Shown: positions 22,440 to 32,180 of the stretch, piece by piece
How the letters are laid out: each line of letters opens with the position of its first letter
How positions within the stretch are numbered: position 1 is the first letter of the stretch
Assembly: GCA_003278145.1 (NCBI GenBank)
Contig: QCGV01000001.1
Location: 203,616-267,615 of the forward strand
DNA length: 64,000 bases
Direction of reading: 5' to 3'
Source: OCS116 cluster bacterium AG-390-A19
Lineage (GTDB): Bacteria > Pseudomonadota > Alphaproteobacteria > MED-G09
The notes under the pieces: model-generated
The model's database searches: none
What the model was told of the DNA's origin: nothing
The model's input: the letters and a program-made list of their open reading frames with translations, nothing else
Made by a program: the position numbers and the translations under genes

Positions 22440-22966
22440 TTAACAATTTCTGTTAGCCTTGGCATTATATCCACAAAATTACATGGTTGGTGTCTGCTAT
22501 CGAGTTGAAATTTTAAGATTTCATCCCAACCATCTGCAACAGCATTAGGAGAACCAGGTAAGGCGAAAATAAATTTACCATTATATATTCCTGCGGTTGC
22601 TCTAGATTGAACAGTAGAGGTTTTAATTTTTTTATATGATATTTGATGAAAAATAATTGAAAAACCATCAATAGTTTTTTCAAAAATTTCTTCCAAAGCC
22701 TCTGGTGTTACATCACTTCCAGTTAATCCTGTTCCACCAGTAGTTATTATGACATCGATATTACTATCATTACCCCAATTAATTACAATCTTTTGAATTT
22801 CACTTTTATTGTCTTTGACAATCTTTCTATCATAAATAGTGTGACCAAATTCAGAAATTTTCTTTTCTAAAACATTACCTGATTTATCGTCAGCCAAGGT
22901 CCTCGAGCTTGAAATAGTTAAAATACATATATTTAGTTTTATGAACTTTGAAACACTTTTTGTCAT
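22436..22966 (-). CDS. moaB: Molybdenum cofactor biosynthesis protein B
   Basis: 176 aa; ISSSRTLADDKSG, ITTGGTGLTGSDVTPEAL, FALPGSPNAV. Confidence 0.93.
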   Translation of the reverse strand: MTKSVSKFIKLNICILTISSSRTLADDKSGNVLEKKISEFGHTIYDRKIVKDNKSEIQKIVINWGNDSNIDVIITTGGTGLTGSDVTPEALEEIFEKTIDGFSIIFHQISYKKIKTSTVQSRATAGIYNGKFIFALPGSPNAVADGWDEILKFQLDSRHQPCNFVDIMPRLTEIVN

Positions 22967-23697
22967 AATAAATTTAATTCCTTAATCTTTTCTAAAAACA
23001 TTAACAAATCATTCCATGTTTCTCTTTTATATTCTGGTCTTCTTATTAGAAAATCAGGAGCAAGAATGGGTAGGCATATTATATTTATTTTATCATTCTT
23101 ATATTCTATGAAATTTCCCCTCAAGCTTAAAATACCTTCATCTTTTTTTAGAAGATATTTGATTGGATCAGCTCCTAAAAGAATTAGAATTTTTGGTTTT
23201 ATTATTTCAATTTGTTTCTCAACAAGAGGTATTAATAATTCAATTTCATCTTCTTTTAACTCTCTTTCCCCTGGAGTTTTCCAGGGAATAATTGGAGCAA
23301 TACATAAATCATTCAGAGATAAATTTATTGATGATAAAATATTAATAAATAAATCATAATTTTCATCAACTAAAACTTTTCCTTCCTTATCTTCTTCAGG
23401 TGATGGGATATTAGTAATTATCATTATTTTAGAATCTAAATTACCTTGAATGCTAATTGAATTTTTAGAAATATCTTTCAATTCACATTCTATAGAATTT
23501 TTAAGATAATTATTTAAATCATTAATGTTTTGAAATTGATCTAAACTTTTAGAAGAAACGTTTTTTATCTTTTTATTTTCCTTACTATTTTTTTCATTAG
23601 AAAATATTATTGGTTCATCTGAAATTACCTCATCAATACCTGCTTCAATTTGCCATTTGAGATCATTTAGGATTTTATGCATATTTGATTGTATCAT
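22963..23697 (-). CDS. Divergent uracil-DNA glycosylase superfamily (family-4-like) protein, probably degenerate in the active site
   Basis: 244 aa; KIMIITNIPSPEEDKEGKVLVDENYDLF...LLIPLVEKQIEIIKPKILILLGADPIKYLL...LSLRG...RRPEYKRETWNDL. Confidence 0.75.
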   Translation of the reverse strand: MIQSNMHKILNDLKWQIEAGIDEVISDEPIIFSNEKNSKENKKIKNVSSKSLDQFQNINDLNNYLKNSIECELKDISKNSISIQGNLDSKIMIITNIPSPEEDKEGKVLVDENYDLFINILSSINLSLNDLCIAPIIPWKTPGERELKEDEIELLIPLVEKQIEIIKPKILILLGADPIKYLLKKDEGILSLRGNFIEYKNDKINIICLPILAPDFLIRRPEYKRETWNDLLMFLEKIKELNLL

Positions 23698-23802
23698 TGT
23701 TTATATGAATCGCTTAAAAGGTACTTTTATATAAGTAAAACTCATGATAATTCAAATTATATCAGTTTTATTAATATATTTAAATATGATAGAGGATAGA
23801 AT

Positions 23803-25515
23803 ATGGATAATTTACCTGTAAACGAACTAAATGCAAGACAAGGTCAGGTTTTGAATCCTGCTGCTCGTGAATCAATGGAGTATGATGTTTTAATAGTTGG
23901 TGCAGGACCAGCAGGTTTATCTGCAGCTATACAATTAAAGCAGTTAGCTCAAAAAAATGATCTAGAGCTTTCAGTCTGTGTTTTAGAGAAAGCTAGTGAG
24001 GTTGGTGCTCATATTTTATCTGGGGCTGTTATAGAAACTGTAGCTCTTGATAAATTACTTCCTAATTGGCAAGAAATGGATAGCCCAATAAAAACAAAAG
24101 TGAAAAAAGATAAACTTTCATATTTTGGTAAAGATTGGTCTTTTTCTATACCTCAAATTTTATTACCTCCTCTTATGAAAAACCATGGTAATTACATTGT
24201 AAGTCTTGGAAGTGTTTGTAAGTGGTTAGGTGAAGTTGCGGAAGGTTTGGGTGTTGAGATTTACCCAGGATTTAGTGCTGCTGAAGTTCTATTTAATGAT
24301 GATGGAAGTGTTAAGGGTGTTGCAACAGGTGATATGGGTGTTTCTAGAGAGATGGAAGCTAAAGATTCGTGGGAAGCGGGTATGGAGCTGCATGCTAAAT
24401 TTACTCTATTTTCCGAAGGAACTAGAGGATCTTTATCTAAGTTCTTAATCGATAATTTTAATCTTTCAGAAGGAAAGGATTTTCAAAAATATGCTATTGG
24501 CCTTAAAGAGGTTTGGGAAATTAAGGAAGAAAATTTTTCTGAAGGCCTTGTTGAACACTCAATGGGATGGCCATTAAGTGATGGAACAAATGGTGGTTCA
24601 TTTTTATATCACTTTGATAAAAACCTTGTTTCAATTGGGTACGTAATCCATTTAAATTATACAAATCCATATGCATCTCCTTTTGACGAGTTTCAGCAAT
24701 TTAAGACACATCCTTCTGTTAAAAAAACTCTTATTGGAGGAAAAAGGTTATCTTATGGAGCTAGAGCAATTACTACTGGTGGTTATCAGTCAGTTCCTAA
24801 ACTTAACTTTCCAGGAGGTGCGTTAATTGGATGTTCAGCTGGTTTCTTAAATTATCCAAAAATTAAAGGCACTCATAATGCTATGGAATCAGGAATGTTG
24901 GCTGCAGAGGCCATAATAGAAAAAAAATTGTCTCAAGATGAAAATAATGATCTTGAAAATTACCAGCTAAAATATGAAAAGAGCAGAATTTTTAAGGAAC
25001 TAAAGAAGGTAAGAAATGTAAAACCATATCAATCGAAATATGGCCCTTTATTAGGAACATTACTTAGTGGTCTCGATATGTGGTTAAGTACTTTTGGTAT
25101 TACAATGCCTTTTACACTTAATCATAAAAAACCTGATCACAAAACTTTGAGAAAAGCATCCGAGTGTGAAGAAATAGAATATCCTAAACCAGATGGAGAA
25201 TTTTCTTTTGATAAATTATCTTCTGTTTTTCTATCAAATACTAATCATGAGGAAGATCAGCCTTGTCATTTAACTCTAAAAGATTCATCACTTCCAATAA
25301 GCTTTAATTTACCTGAATATGCAGAGCCAGCCCAAAGATATTGCCCTGCTGGTGTTTATGAAATTATAAAATCAAGTGAAAATGGTGAAAATTGTCTTCA
25401 GATTAATGCTCAGAATTGTGTTCATTGTAAAACTTGCGATATTAAAGATCCTTCTCAGAATATAAATTGGGTTGCTCCTCAAGGTGGTGAAGGCCCTCTA
25501 TATGGAGGTATGTAG
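23803..25515 (+). CDS. Electron transfer flavoprotein-ubiquinone oxidoreductase
   Basis: 570 aa; VLIVGAGPAGLSAAIQL, C-terminal 4Fe-4S CPAGVYE...NCVHCKTCDIKDPSQNINWVAPQGGEGP. Confidence 0.97.
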   Translation: MDNLPVNELNARQGQVLNPAARESMEYDVLIVGAGPAGLSAAIQLKQLAQKNDLELSVCVLEKASEVGAHILSGAVIETVALDKLLPNWQEMDSPIKTKVKKDKLSYFGKDWSFSIPQILLPPLMKNHGNYIVSLGSVCKWLGEVAEGLGVEIYPGFSAAEVLFNDDGSVKGVATGDMGVSREMEAKDSWEAGMELHAKFTLFSEGTRGSLSKFLIDNFNLSEGKDFQKYAIGLKEVWEIKEENFSEGLVEHSMGWPLSDGTNGGSFLYHFDKNLVSIGYVIHLNYTNPYASPFDEFQQFKTHPSVKKTLIGGKRLSYGARAITTGGYQSVPKLNFPGGALIGCSAGFLNYPKIKGTHNAMESGMLAAEAIIEKKLSQDENNDLENYQLKYEKSRIFKELKKVRNVKPYQSKYGPLLGTLLSGLDMWLSTFGITMPFTLNHKKPDHKTLRKASECEEIEYPKPDGEFSFDKLSSVFLSNTNHEEDQPCHLTLKDSSLPISFNLPEYAEPAQRYCPAGVYEIIKSSENGENCLQINAQNCVHCKTCDIKDPSQNINWVAPQGGEGPLYGGM

Positions 25516-25529
25516 GTATTTAAATATTT

Positions 25530-26399
25530 ATGAAAATAATTGAGGAAGCAAAATCAAAAATAAATATATCTTTAAACCTTACTGGAAAAAAAGAAAACAA
25601 TTTTCACCAGCTTTTAAGCTTCATTTGCTTTAGTAATTTTTCAGACCAATTAATATTAACTAAATCTGATTTTTTTGATTATGAAACTCACTCACCATTT
25701 CAAAAGATTCCTAGAAAAGATGACCTTGTATTAAAGACTATTGATACTATAAAAAAGTATTTAAAAATAACTGATCTTCCGCCATTTAAATTAGTATTAA
25801 AAAAGAATATTCCTTTAGGTTCTGGCTTAGGGGGTGGTTCAGCTGACTCTGCTGCTCTAATACGTTTATTAAACAATTTTCTAGATTTAAATCTTTCAAC
25901 TCAAGATATGATTAATTTAGGTGCTGAAATAGGATCAGATGTTCCTGCTTGTATTATTTCCAAACCACTTATTGCCCATGGAAGAGGCGAAAAAATAATA
26001 GAATTAAATTATAAAAATACTTACGATTTATTGATTATTTATCCCCAAATAAATATTTCTACCAAAGAAATTTTTGACTCAATAAATGCCAGAGATTTTA
26101 GTGATAAAAATTTAGTTGAAATTAAGGATTGGATAGAGAGTAATTCAGATATAAATAGTGATGATTTCTATAAAAAATTTAGTAATGATCTACAAAATAT
26201 AGCAGTAAAAAAGTATCCAGTAATTTCCGATATTCTATACACCTTGAATAAAAAAAATGCTATTTTCTCAGCTATGACCGGATCAGGTTCTGCATGTTTT
26301 GGAGTTTTCAACCAGAAAGAAATTGATTTAGCAGCAAATTATTTCAAAAAAAATTTTTCAGATTGGATTATTAAAAAGACAAAACTTAATGATTTCTAA
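25530..26399 (+). CDS. ispE: 4-diphosphocytidyl-2-C-methyl-D-erythritol kinase
   Basis: 289 aa; GHMP kinase motif PLGSGLGGGSADSAALI. Confidence 0.95.
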   Translation: MKIIEEAKSKINISLNLTGKKENNFHQLLSFICFSNFSDQLILTKSDFFDYETHSPFQKIPRKDDLVLKTIDTIKKYLKITDLPPFKLVLKKNIPLGSGLGGGSADSAALIRLLNNFLDLNLSTQDMINLGAEIGSDVPACIISKPLIAHGRGEKIIELNYKNTYDLLIIYPQINISTKEIFDSINARDFSDKNLVEIKDWIESNSDINSDDFYKKFSNDLQNIAVKKYPVISDILYTLNKKNAIFSAMTGSGSACFGVFNQKEIDLAANYFKKNFSDWIIKKTKLNDF

Positions 26400-27423
26400 T
26401 TAAAGAAAAATCAACCAAATCTATCAAGGCATCTCTTATTGGATTATTTTCAAAACCTTCCATTATTTGCTTTGCCTCTTCACCATATTGATTGGCTAGT
26501 TTAAGGGTTTTATTAATTGTATCTTTTTCTTTAATTATTTTTTTTGCAATTTTTAAATCAGTTTTATTTCTTGTTTTTTTATTAAATACTTTTTTCCAAA
26601 ATTCCTTTTCTTTTTTGTTCGCACTATTTATTGCTAAAATTACTGGAAGAGTAACTTTTCCCTCAAAAAAGTCATCACCATTATTTTTACCCATTTTAAC
26701 TGATGAGCCATCATAATCTAATGCATCATCAATTAACTGAAATGCTGTACCGAGATTTTTTCCAAAATTAAAAAGTTTCTTTTTTTGAGACTTATTTGCT
26801 CCTGAAACAACTCCTCCAACCTCACATGCGCTTGAAAAAAGAGCTGCAGTTTTAGATTCTATTATTTTTAAATAATTAGTCTTTCTAATATTTATATTGT
26901 TTGTTTCGACTAGTTGTAAAACTTCACCTTCAGCAATTATAGATGCAGCTTTTGATAATATATTTAGACACTCTAAGGAATTTGTCTCAACCATGAGTTG
27001 GAAGGCTTTACCTAACAAGAAATCACCAACCAAGATACTTGATTTATTATCCCATAGAGTGTGTGATGTCTTTTCACCTCTTCTATAATTACTTTCATCT
27101 ACAACATCATCATGCAAAAGAGTGGCTGTATGCAATAATTCAACTGCTGCTGCTAGTTTTATATGATTTTTATTCCTAACTTTAAGCATTTTCGCACATG
27201 AAATTGTTAGCATAGGCCTTAGCCTTTTACCTCCAAGATTAATTATATGTTTTGATAATTTTGGTATCCTATTAACATCACTATTAATTTGATTTTTAAT
27301 TAATTTATCAGTCTCGTTAAATTCTTTTTTAATTAATTTTTTGAGATTACGAAGTGATAGATCTGCTTTACTTATTTTTCTCATAATGTTTACCTTAAAC
27401 ATATTTTGGTATCTATGTAACAT
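26386..27423 (-). CDS. ispB: Polyprenyl (octaprenyl-type) diphosphate synthase
   Basis: 345 aa; GGKRLRPML, LHDDVVDES, LIDDALDYDG; true start may be MFKVN... or MRKISKAD... Confidence 0.92.
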   Translation of the reverse strand: MLHRYQNMFKVNIMRKISKADLSLRNLKKLIKKEFNETDKLIKNQINSDVNRIPKLSKHIINLGGKRLRPMLTISCAKMLKVRNKNHIKLAAAVELLHTATLLHDDVVDESNYRRGEKTSHTLWDNKSSILVGDFLLGKAFQLMVETNSLECLNILSKAASIIAEGEVLQLVETNNINIRKTNYLKIIESKTAALFSSACEVGGVVSGANKSQKKKLFNFGKNLGTAFQLIDDALDYDGSSVKMGKNNGDDFFEGKVTLPVILAINSANKKEKEFWKKVFNKKTRNKTDLKIAKKIIKEKDTINKTLKLANQYGEEAKQIMEGFENNPIRDALIDLVDFSLIRNH

Positions 27424-27487
27424 AGATTATATGGGTAGTCTTTAAACAAATAAAAATGGAAATTTGGATAATTTATAATTTATAATT

Positions 27488-28237
27488 ATGGGCAAAATAC
27501 AAACATTAGACAACTTCTTAGGAGGAAAACTTAAGATTTACCAGTTTAAAGAAGGCTATCGAGCTGGACATGACTCTGTCTTATTGGCTTCTTCAATAAA
27601 AGCTAGAGAAGGGGACCTATGTCTTGAGCTAGGTTTCGGCACTGGTGTCGTTTCTCTTTGTCTTGCAAAAAGAGTTCCAAATATAAAGATTATTGGATTT
27701 GAAAACGACTCTGAAATGCTAAAAATTTCAAAAAAGAATATTAAATTAAATAATTTTAATAAAACAATTAAAGTTTTTAATATTGATGTTGAGAAGAAAA
27801 TAGAAAATTCTAAATTTTTAGAAAGACATTCATTTGACCACGTTTATGCAAACCCTCCATATTTTATTGAAGAAAATTTCTCTCAACCAATTAATAAAAA
27901 TAAAAGAGTAGCAAATATAGGTAGTAAAAAGACTATTGAAAAATGGTTAAAAAAAGCTCTGACTTTTTCCAAATCAGGAGGGACAATAACTTTTATAAAT
28001 CATATACAAAACCTCCCTGAACTTTTATTTCTTTTTTCAAAGAAATTGGGTGATATTAAAATTACTCCAATTTTTTCAAAAAAAGGTAAAAAAGCATCAA
28101 GAGTTCTTATTAGTGGAGTGAGGGACTCAAAAAAACCTTTGGTGTATAATGAAGGTATAGTTTTTACTAATAGAGATAATAAGATTCCCAAAAAGATTGA
28201 TAAATTGTTAAGAGATGGAATTGGCTTCAATCAATAG
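27488..28237 (+). CDS. tRNA1(Val) adenine-N6-methyltransferase-like (TrmN6 family)
   Basis: 249 aa; LELGFGTGVVSLCLA, NPPYF motif. Confidence 0.87.
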   Translation: MGKIQTLDNFLGGKLKIYQFKEGYRAGHDSVLLASSIKAREGDLCLELGFGTGVVSLCLAKRVPNIKIIGFENDSEMLKISKKNIKLNNFNKTIKVFNIDVEKKIENSKFLERHSFDHVYANPPYFIEENFSQPINKNKRVANIGSKKTIEKWLKKALTFSKSGGTITFINHIQNLPELLFLFSKKLGDIKITPIFSKKGKKASRVLISGVRDSKKPLVYNEGIVFTNRDNKIPKKIDKLLRDGIGFNQ

Positions 28238-28304
28238 GCCTTTAGTGCTATTTTTTAAAATCGAAATAATATAAAAGAAAATAAGTTTAATTTTTTATAG
28301 TTAT

Positions 28305-29678
28305 TTGTGGAGGTTGGCTGTGGCTGCTGAAAATATGGATGAGTTAGTCTCTTTATGTAAAAGAAGAGGTTTTATTTACCAAACCAATGAGATCTATGGC
28401 GGCCTTCAAGGTTTATATGATTATGGACCCCTTGGTGTGGAACTCAAAAATAATTTAAAGAATTCATGGTGGAGTTCTATGGTGTATGAGAGAGATGATG
28501 TTGAAGGACTTGACTCCTCTATATTAACTCACCAACATGTTCTTAAGTATTCTGGACACGAAGAAACTTTTACTGATCCCTTAATAGATTGTAGGGATTG
28601 CAAGTCAAGATGGAGAGCTGATCACATTAAAGATAATATATGCCCATCATGTAGTTCAAAAAATCTTACTGAACCAAGACCATTTAACCTTATGTTTAAA
28701 ACCAATGTTGGGCCAGTTGATGATGGATCAAATTTTGCTTATTTAAGGCCTGAAACTGCTCAACAAATTTTTACTAATTTTAAAAATGTAATTGACTCAA
28801 CATCAAGAGTTTTACCCTTTGGCATAGCTCAAATTGGAAAAGCATTTAGAAATGAAATAACACCTAGGAATTTTATCTTTAGAGTCAGAGAATTTGAGCA
28901 GATGGAGTTAGAATTTTTTGTTGAGCCTGGTACTGATGAAGATTGGCACGATAAATGGGTTAAAAAGAGAATTGAATGGTGGGAGAACCAAGGGATAAGC
29001 ATAGAAAATATTCAATTAATTGATGTTCCTAAAGAAGATCTTTCCCATTATTCTAAAAAAACAATAGATATTATGTATAAATTTCCTCATGGAGTTGAAG
29101 AACTTGAAGGAATTGCTAATAGAACTGACTTTGATATTGGTTCACATACAAGACATCAAAAAGATTTTAAAATTGAATCTAAGGTTATTGAAAATGAACA
29201 TTCGGTTACTAAATTAGCAATTCAAAACAAAAAAAATAATGAATGGGTTATACCTTTTGTAATAGAGCCATCAGCTGGTGTTGATAGAGGTGTTCTGGCC
29301 GTATTAAATGAGGCTTATAAAACTGAAAAATTTGCTGATGGCAAGGAAAGAACTCTTCTTGCTCTTAAACCTCATCTTTCTCCAATAAAAGCTGCAATTA
29401 TTCCTTTAAAAAGGAATAACGAAGAAATTGTATCAAAAGCATTGGATATAAAGAGATTACTCCAAAGTTTAAAATTAGGTAGAGTCTTATTAGATAATTC
29501 AGGTAACATTGGTAAAAGTTACAGAAGGCATGATGAAATAGGTACTCCAATGTGTGTTACTGTTGATTTTCAAAGTTTAGAAGACGATACAATTACCGTT
29601 AGAGATAGAGATTCAATGGAACAAGTTAGAATAAGTTACAATGAAGTATCTGAGTATTTTCAAAAAAATCTTTTATAG
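28305..29678 (+). CDS. glyS: Glycyl-tRNA synthetase, single-chain (homodimeric) type
   Basis: 457 aa; [31 protein letters not shown]...[15 protein letters not shown]; start may be a GTG a few codons downstream. Confidence 0.95.
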   Translation: MWRLAVAAENMDELVSLCKRRGFIYQTNEIYGGLQGLYDYGPLGVELKNNLKNSWWSSMVYERDDVEGLDSSILTHQHVLKYSGHEETFTDPLIDCRDCKSRWRADHIKDNICPSCSSKNLTEPRPFNLMFKTNVGPVDDGSNFAYLRPETAQQIFTNFKNVIDSTSRVLPFGIAQIGKAFRNEITPRNFIFRVREFEQMELEFFVEPGTDEDWHDKWVKKRIEWWENQGISIENIQLIDVPKEDLSHYSKKTIDIMYKFPHGVEELEGIANRTDFDIGSHTRHQKDFKIESKVIENEHSVTKLAIQNKKNNEWVIPFVIEPSAGVDRGVLAVLNEAYKTEKFADGKERTLLALKPHLSPIKAAIIPLKRNNEEIVSKALDIKRLLQSLKLGRVLLDNSGNIGKSYRRHDEIGTPMCVTVDFQSLEDDTITVRDRDSMEQVRISYNEVSEYFQKNLL

Positions 29679-29692
29679 GCATAGCTTATTAA

Positions 29693-31381
29693 ATGGAAAA
29701 ATGGATTTATAGTTTTAACAAGAGTATTGATGAAATAGAAAATCCATCTGAATTATTGGGGAATAAAGGCGCAAGCTTAAATTTAATGACAGGTTTAGAT
29801 TTGCCTGTTCCTCAGGGTTTTACAATACTTACAAAACTAAATCATTATTTTCAAAGAAATAAATCCTTTCCAAATGAATTTGAGAATGAATTAATTAATA
29901 ATATTTTTAATTTAGAAAAAATATCAAACTGTAAATTTGGTTCTAGTACAAATCCTTTGTTGCTCTCTGTAAGGTCTGGATCACAAAAATCTATGCCTGG
30001 TATGCTTGATACAATTCTAAATATTGGATTTAACAGAAAAGTATTAGAGTTTTACGAAAAACAAAATAAACCTCTATTTGCTTGGGATACATGGCGACGT
30101 TTTCTTCATATGTTTTCACATGTGGTATATAAGATTGAACATTTTTATTTCGATGAGATTTTAGATAGCTACCTTTTGGGCGCAGGTCTTCAATTTGAGA
30201 AAGATTTGGAGGTAAATGATATCCAGGAAATTTGTAGTCAGTATTTAACCTTGATCGAGGATAGGATTGGTAAACCTTTTCCAGAGGATGTCAATGAACA
30301 ACTTATGCTTGGTATCAAAGCAGTTATGGAGTCATGGTTTAATGAGAGAGCAATCGACTATAGAAGAATAAACGATATTCCTGAAGATTTTGGTACAGCT
30401 GTAAATATTCAAAGAATGGTTTTTGGTAATTTAGATGATGAAAGTGCAACAGGTGTTGTATTCTCCAGGAATCCTCAGGATGGAAAGAAAAGGTTAAAAG
30501 GTGAGTATATTATTAGATCTCAGGGTGAAGATATTGTATCTGGCTTTAAGACGCCTTGGGCTATAAGTAATATTGACAAAGGCGAGTCCTCATCAACAAT
30601 TTTATCATTAGAGGAAAAATTTCCTATTTGTTATAAAGAGTTAGAGAAATTTTCTCAAAAATTAGAAAATTATTTTTCATGCGTTCAAGATATTGAATTT
30701 ACTATTGAAGCAGGAAAATTATGGATTTTACAATCAAGAAGAGCGGAATCAAATATTGAGGCCTCTCTAGTAATTTTTTGTGATATGGTTAAAGAGGGGT
30801 TAATTACAAAACAGGAAGTAATTTTATCCTTAGATATAGAGAAAATTGAAAAATTATTATCACCTATTATTGATCCAAAAAATAAAAATGAAATATTAAC
30901 TAGAGGTCTTCCAGCTTCTCTAGGTGTGGTATCAGGGATGGTGGTATTTGACTTTGAAACTTTAATAAAATTTAAGAATAAAAAACAGAAAACAATCCTA
31001 GTTTTAAAAGAGACAAATGCAAATGATATTAAAGCGATGCATGCCTCATCTGGTATTTTAACTTCTCAAGGTGGCATGACAAGCCATGCTGCGGTAGTAG
31101 CAAGAGGTCTTGGCAAAACATGTGTTACTGGTGCAAGAGATATAAAAATTGATACAGACAATAAGAGATTTCATTGTGGAGGTAAATTCATAACCGAGGG
31201 ACAAATTATTACTATCAATGGCGAAAATGGTGAGGTATTACTTGGAGAAACCCCAACAATTATTCCTGATTTACCTAAATCACTGAATAAAATTTTGATT
31301 TGGTGTAAGGAAATTAATAAAAATCAAACTGATAATATTTTTGTTTTTCTTAGTAAGACCAAGGAAATTATTAATCAATAA
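29693..31381 (+). CDS. Pyruvate, phosphate dikinase-like protein lacking the C-terminal PEP/pyruvate-binding TIM barrel
   Basis: 562 aa; LLGNKGASLNLMTGLDLPVPQGFTI...SVRSGSQKSMPGMLDTILNIGFN...GGMTSHAAVVARGLGKTCV; stops just after the phosphohistidine domain. Confidence 0.93.
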   Translation: MEKWIYSFNKSIDEIENPSELLGNKGASLNLMTGLDLPVPQGFTILTKLNHYFQRNKSFPNEFENELINNIFNLEKISNCKFGSSTNPLLLSVRSGSQKSMPGMLDTILNIGFNRKVLEFYEKQNKPLFAWDTWRRFLHMFSHVVYKIEHFYFDEILDSYLLGAGLQFEKDLEVNDIQEICSQYLTLIEDRIGKPFPEDVNEQLMLGIKAVMESWFNERAIDYRRINDIPEDFGTAVNIQRMVFGNLDDESATGVVFSRNPQDGKKRLKGEYIIRSQGEDIVSGFKTPWAISNIDKGESSSTILSLEEKFPICYKELEKFSQKLENYFSCVQDIEFTIEAGKLWILQSRRAESNIEASLVIFCDMVKEGLITKQEVILSLDIEKIEKLLSPIIDPKNKNEILTRGLPASLGVVSGMVVFDFETLIKFKNKKQKTILVLKETNANDIKAMHASSGILTSQGGMTSHAAVVARGLGKTCVTGARDIKIDTDNKRFHCGGKFITEGQIITINGENGEVLLGETPTIIPDLPKSLNKILIWCKEINKNQTDNIFVFLSKTKEIINQ

Positions 31382-31387
31382 TTTTTA

Positions 31388-32170
31388 TTAATCATTACTT
31401 AAAGGCCCTGATGTTTTTAGTATTTCTCGAGCATTTAGAGGATTTTTTGCAACTTCCTTTTCAAGATCCTCTAATTCTTTAGGAACATACCAATGAATTT
31501 TATCAGAGTTATAGGCATTCCAAACAGTTTTTGCAATTTCGTCAGATGAAATTAATCTCCAAATACCATCTTTTGGTAAATTTTCTCTAATTTCCTCACT
31601 TATCATAGGTGTATCAATTACTCCAGGAAGTATATCTGCCGCTCTAGAGTTAAATCTTTGAAATTCTGATGAAAGTGACTCGGTTAAACCTTTTACAGCA
31701 TGTTTTGAGGCAGAATATGAAGCAATCATCTCCATTCCCATTATTCCAGAGCTAGAAGAAGTTGTAATGCAAAGAGAATTGGACGTATTCTTTAATAAAT
31801 TTGATGCAGAATATATTCCATTTATAACTCCAATAATATTTATGTTAATAATTTCCATATGAGTTTCATAAGGTATTTCATCAAAAAATCCCCCTTGAGT
31901 AATTCCTGCATTGTTGAAAAGTATATCTAGTTTCCCTCCAGATTTTGATGAAAAATTGTTTATACATTCTTGAAAATTTTCTTTATTTGTTACGTCTAAT
32001 ACTTCGTAGATTATATTTTCATTACCAAGTTCACCTTCCAATTCTAATAGATTTTCTTTATTATTGTCATAACAACCCACAAACCAATTTTTATTCAGAA
32101 ATAATTTTGCTGTTGAGCGTCCCATTCCACCTGCTGCACCAGTTATAAAAATTGATTTTGAATTATTCAT
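31388..32170 (-). CDS. SDR family oxidoreductase
   Basis: 260 aa; FITGAAGGMGRSTA, NNAGITQGG, YSASKHAVKGLTESL. Confidence 0.95.
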   Translation of the reverse strand: MNNSKSIFITGAAGGMGRSTAKLFLNKNWFVGCYDNNKENLLELEGELGNENIIYEVLDVTNKENFQECINNFSSKSGGKLDILFNNAGITQGGFFDEIPYETHMEIININIIGVINGIYSASNLLKNTSNSLCITTSSSSGIMGMEMIASYSASKHAVKGLTESLSSEFQRFNSRAADILPGVIDTPMISEEIRENLPKDGIWRLISSDEIAKTVWNAYNSDKIHWYVPKELEDLEKEVAKNPLNAREILKTSGPLSND

Positions 32171-32180
32171 TTTGAATACC

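Noticed and set aside
22436-22460. Terminator hairpin at the atpF/moaB convergent junction (taaca-atttc-tgtta)
   Set aside because: Only a 5-bp AT-rich stem; not distinguishable from chance in this composition.
24230-24448. 72-aa + strand ORF within the ETF-QO gene
   Set aside because: Out-of-frame ORF inside a conserved gene; no independent evidence.
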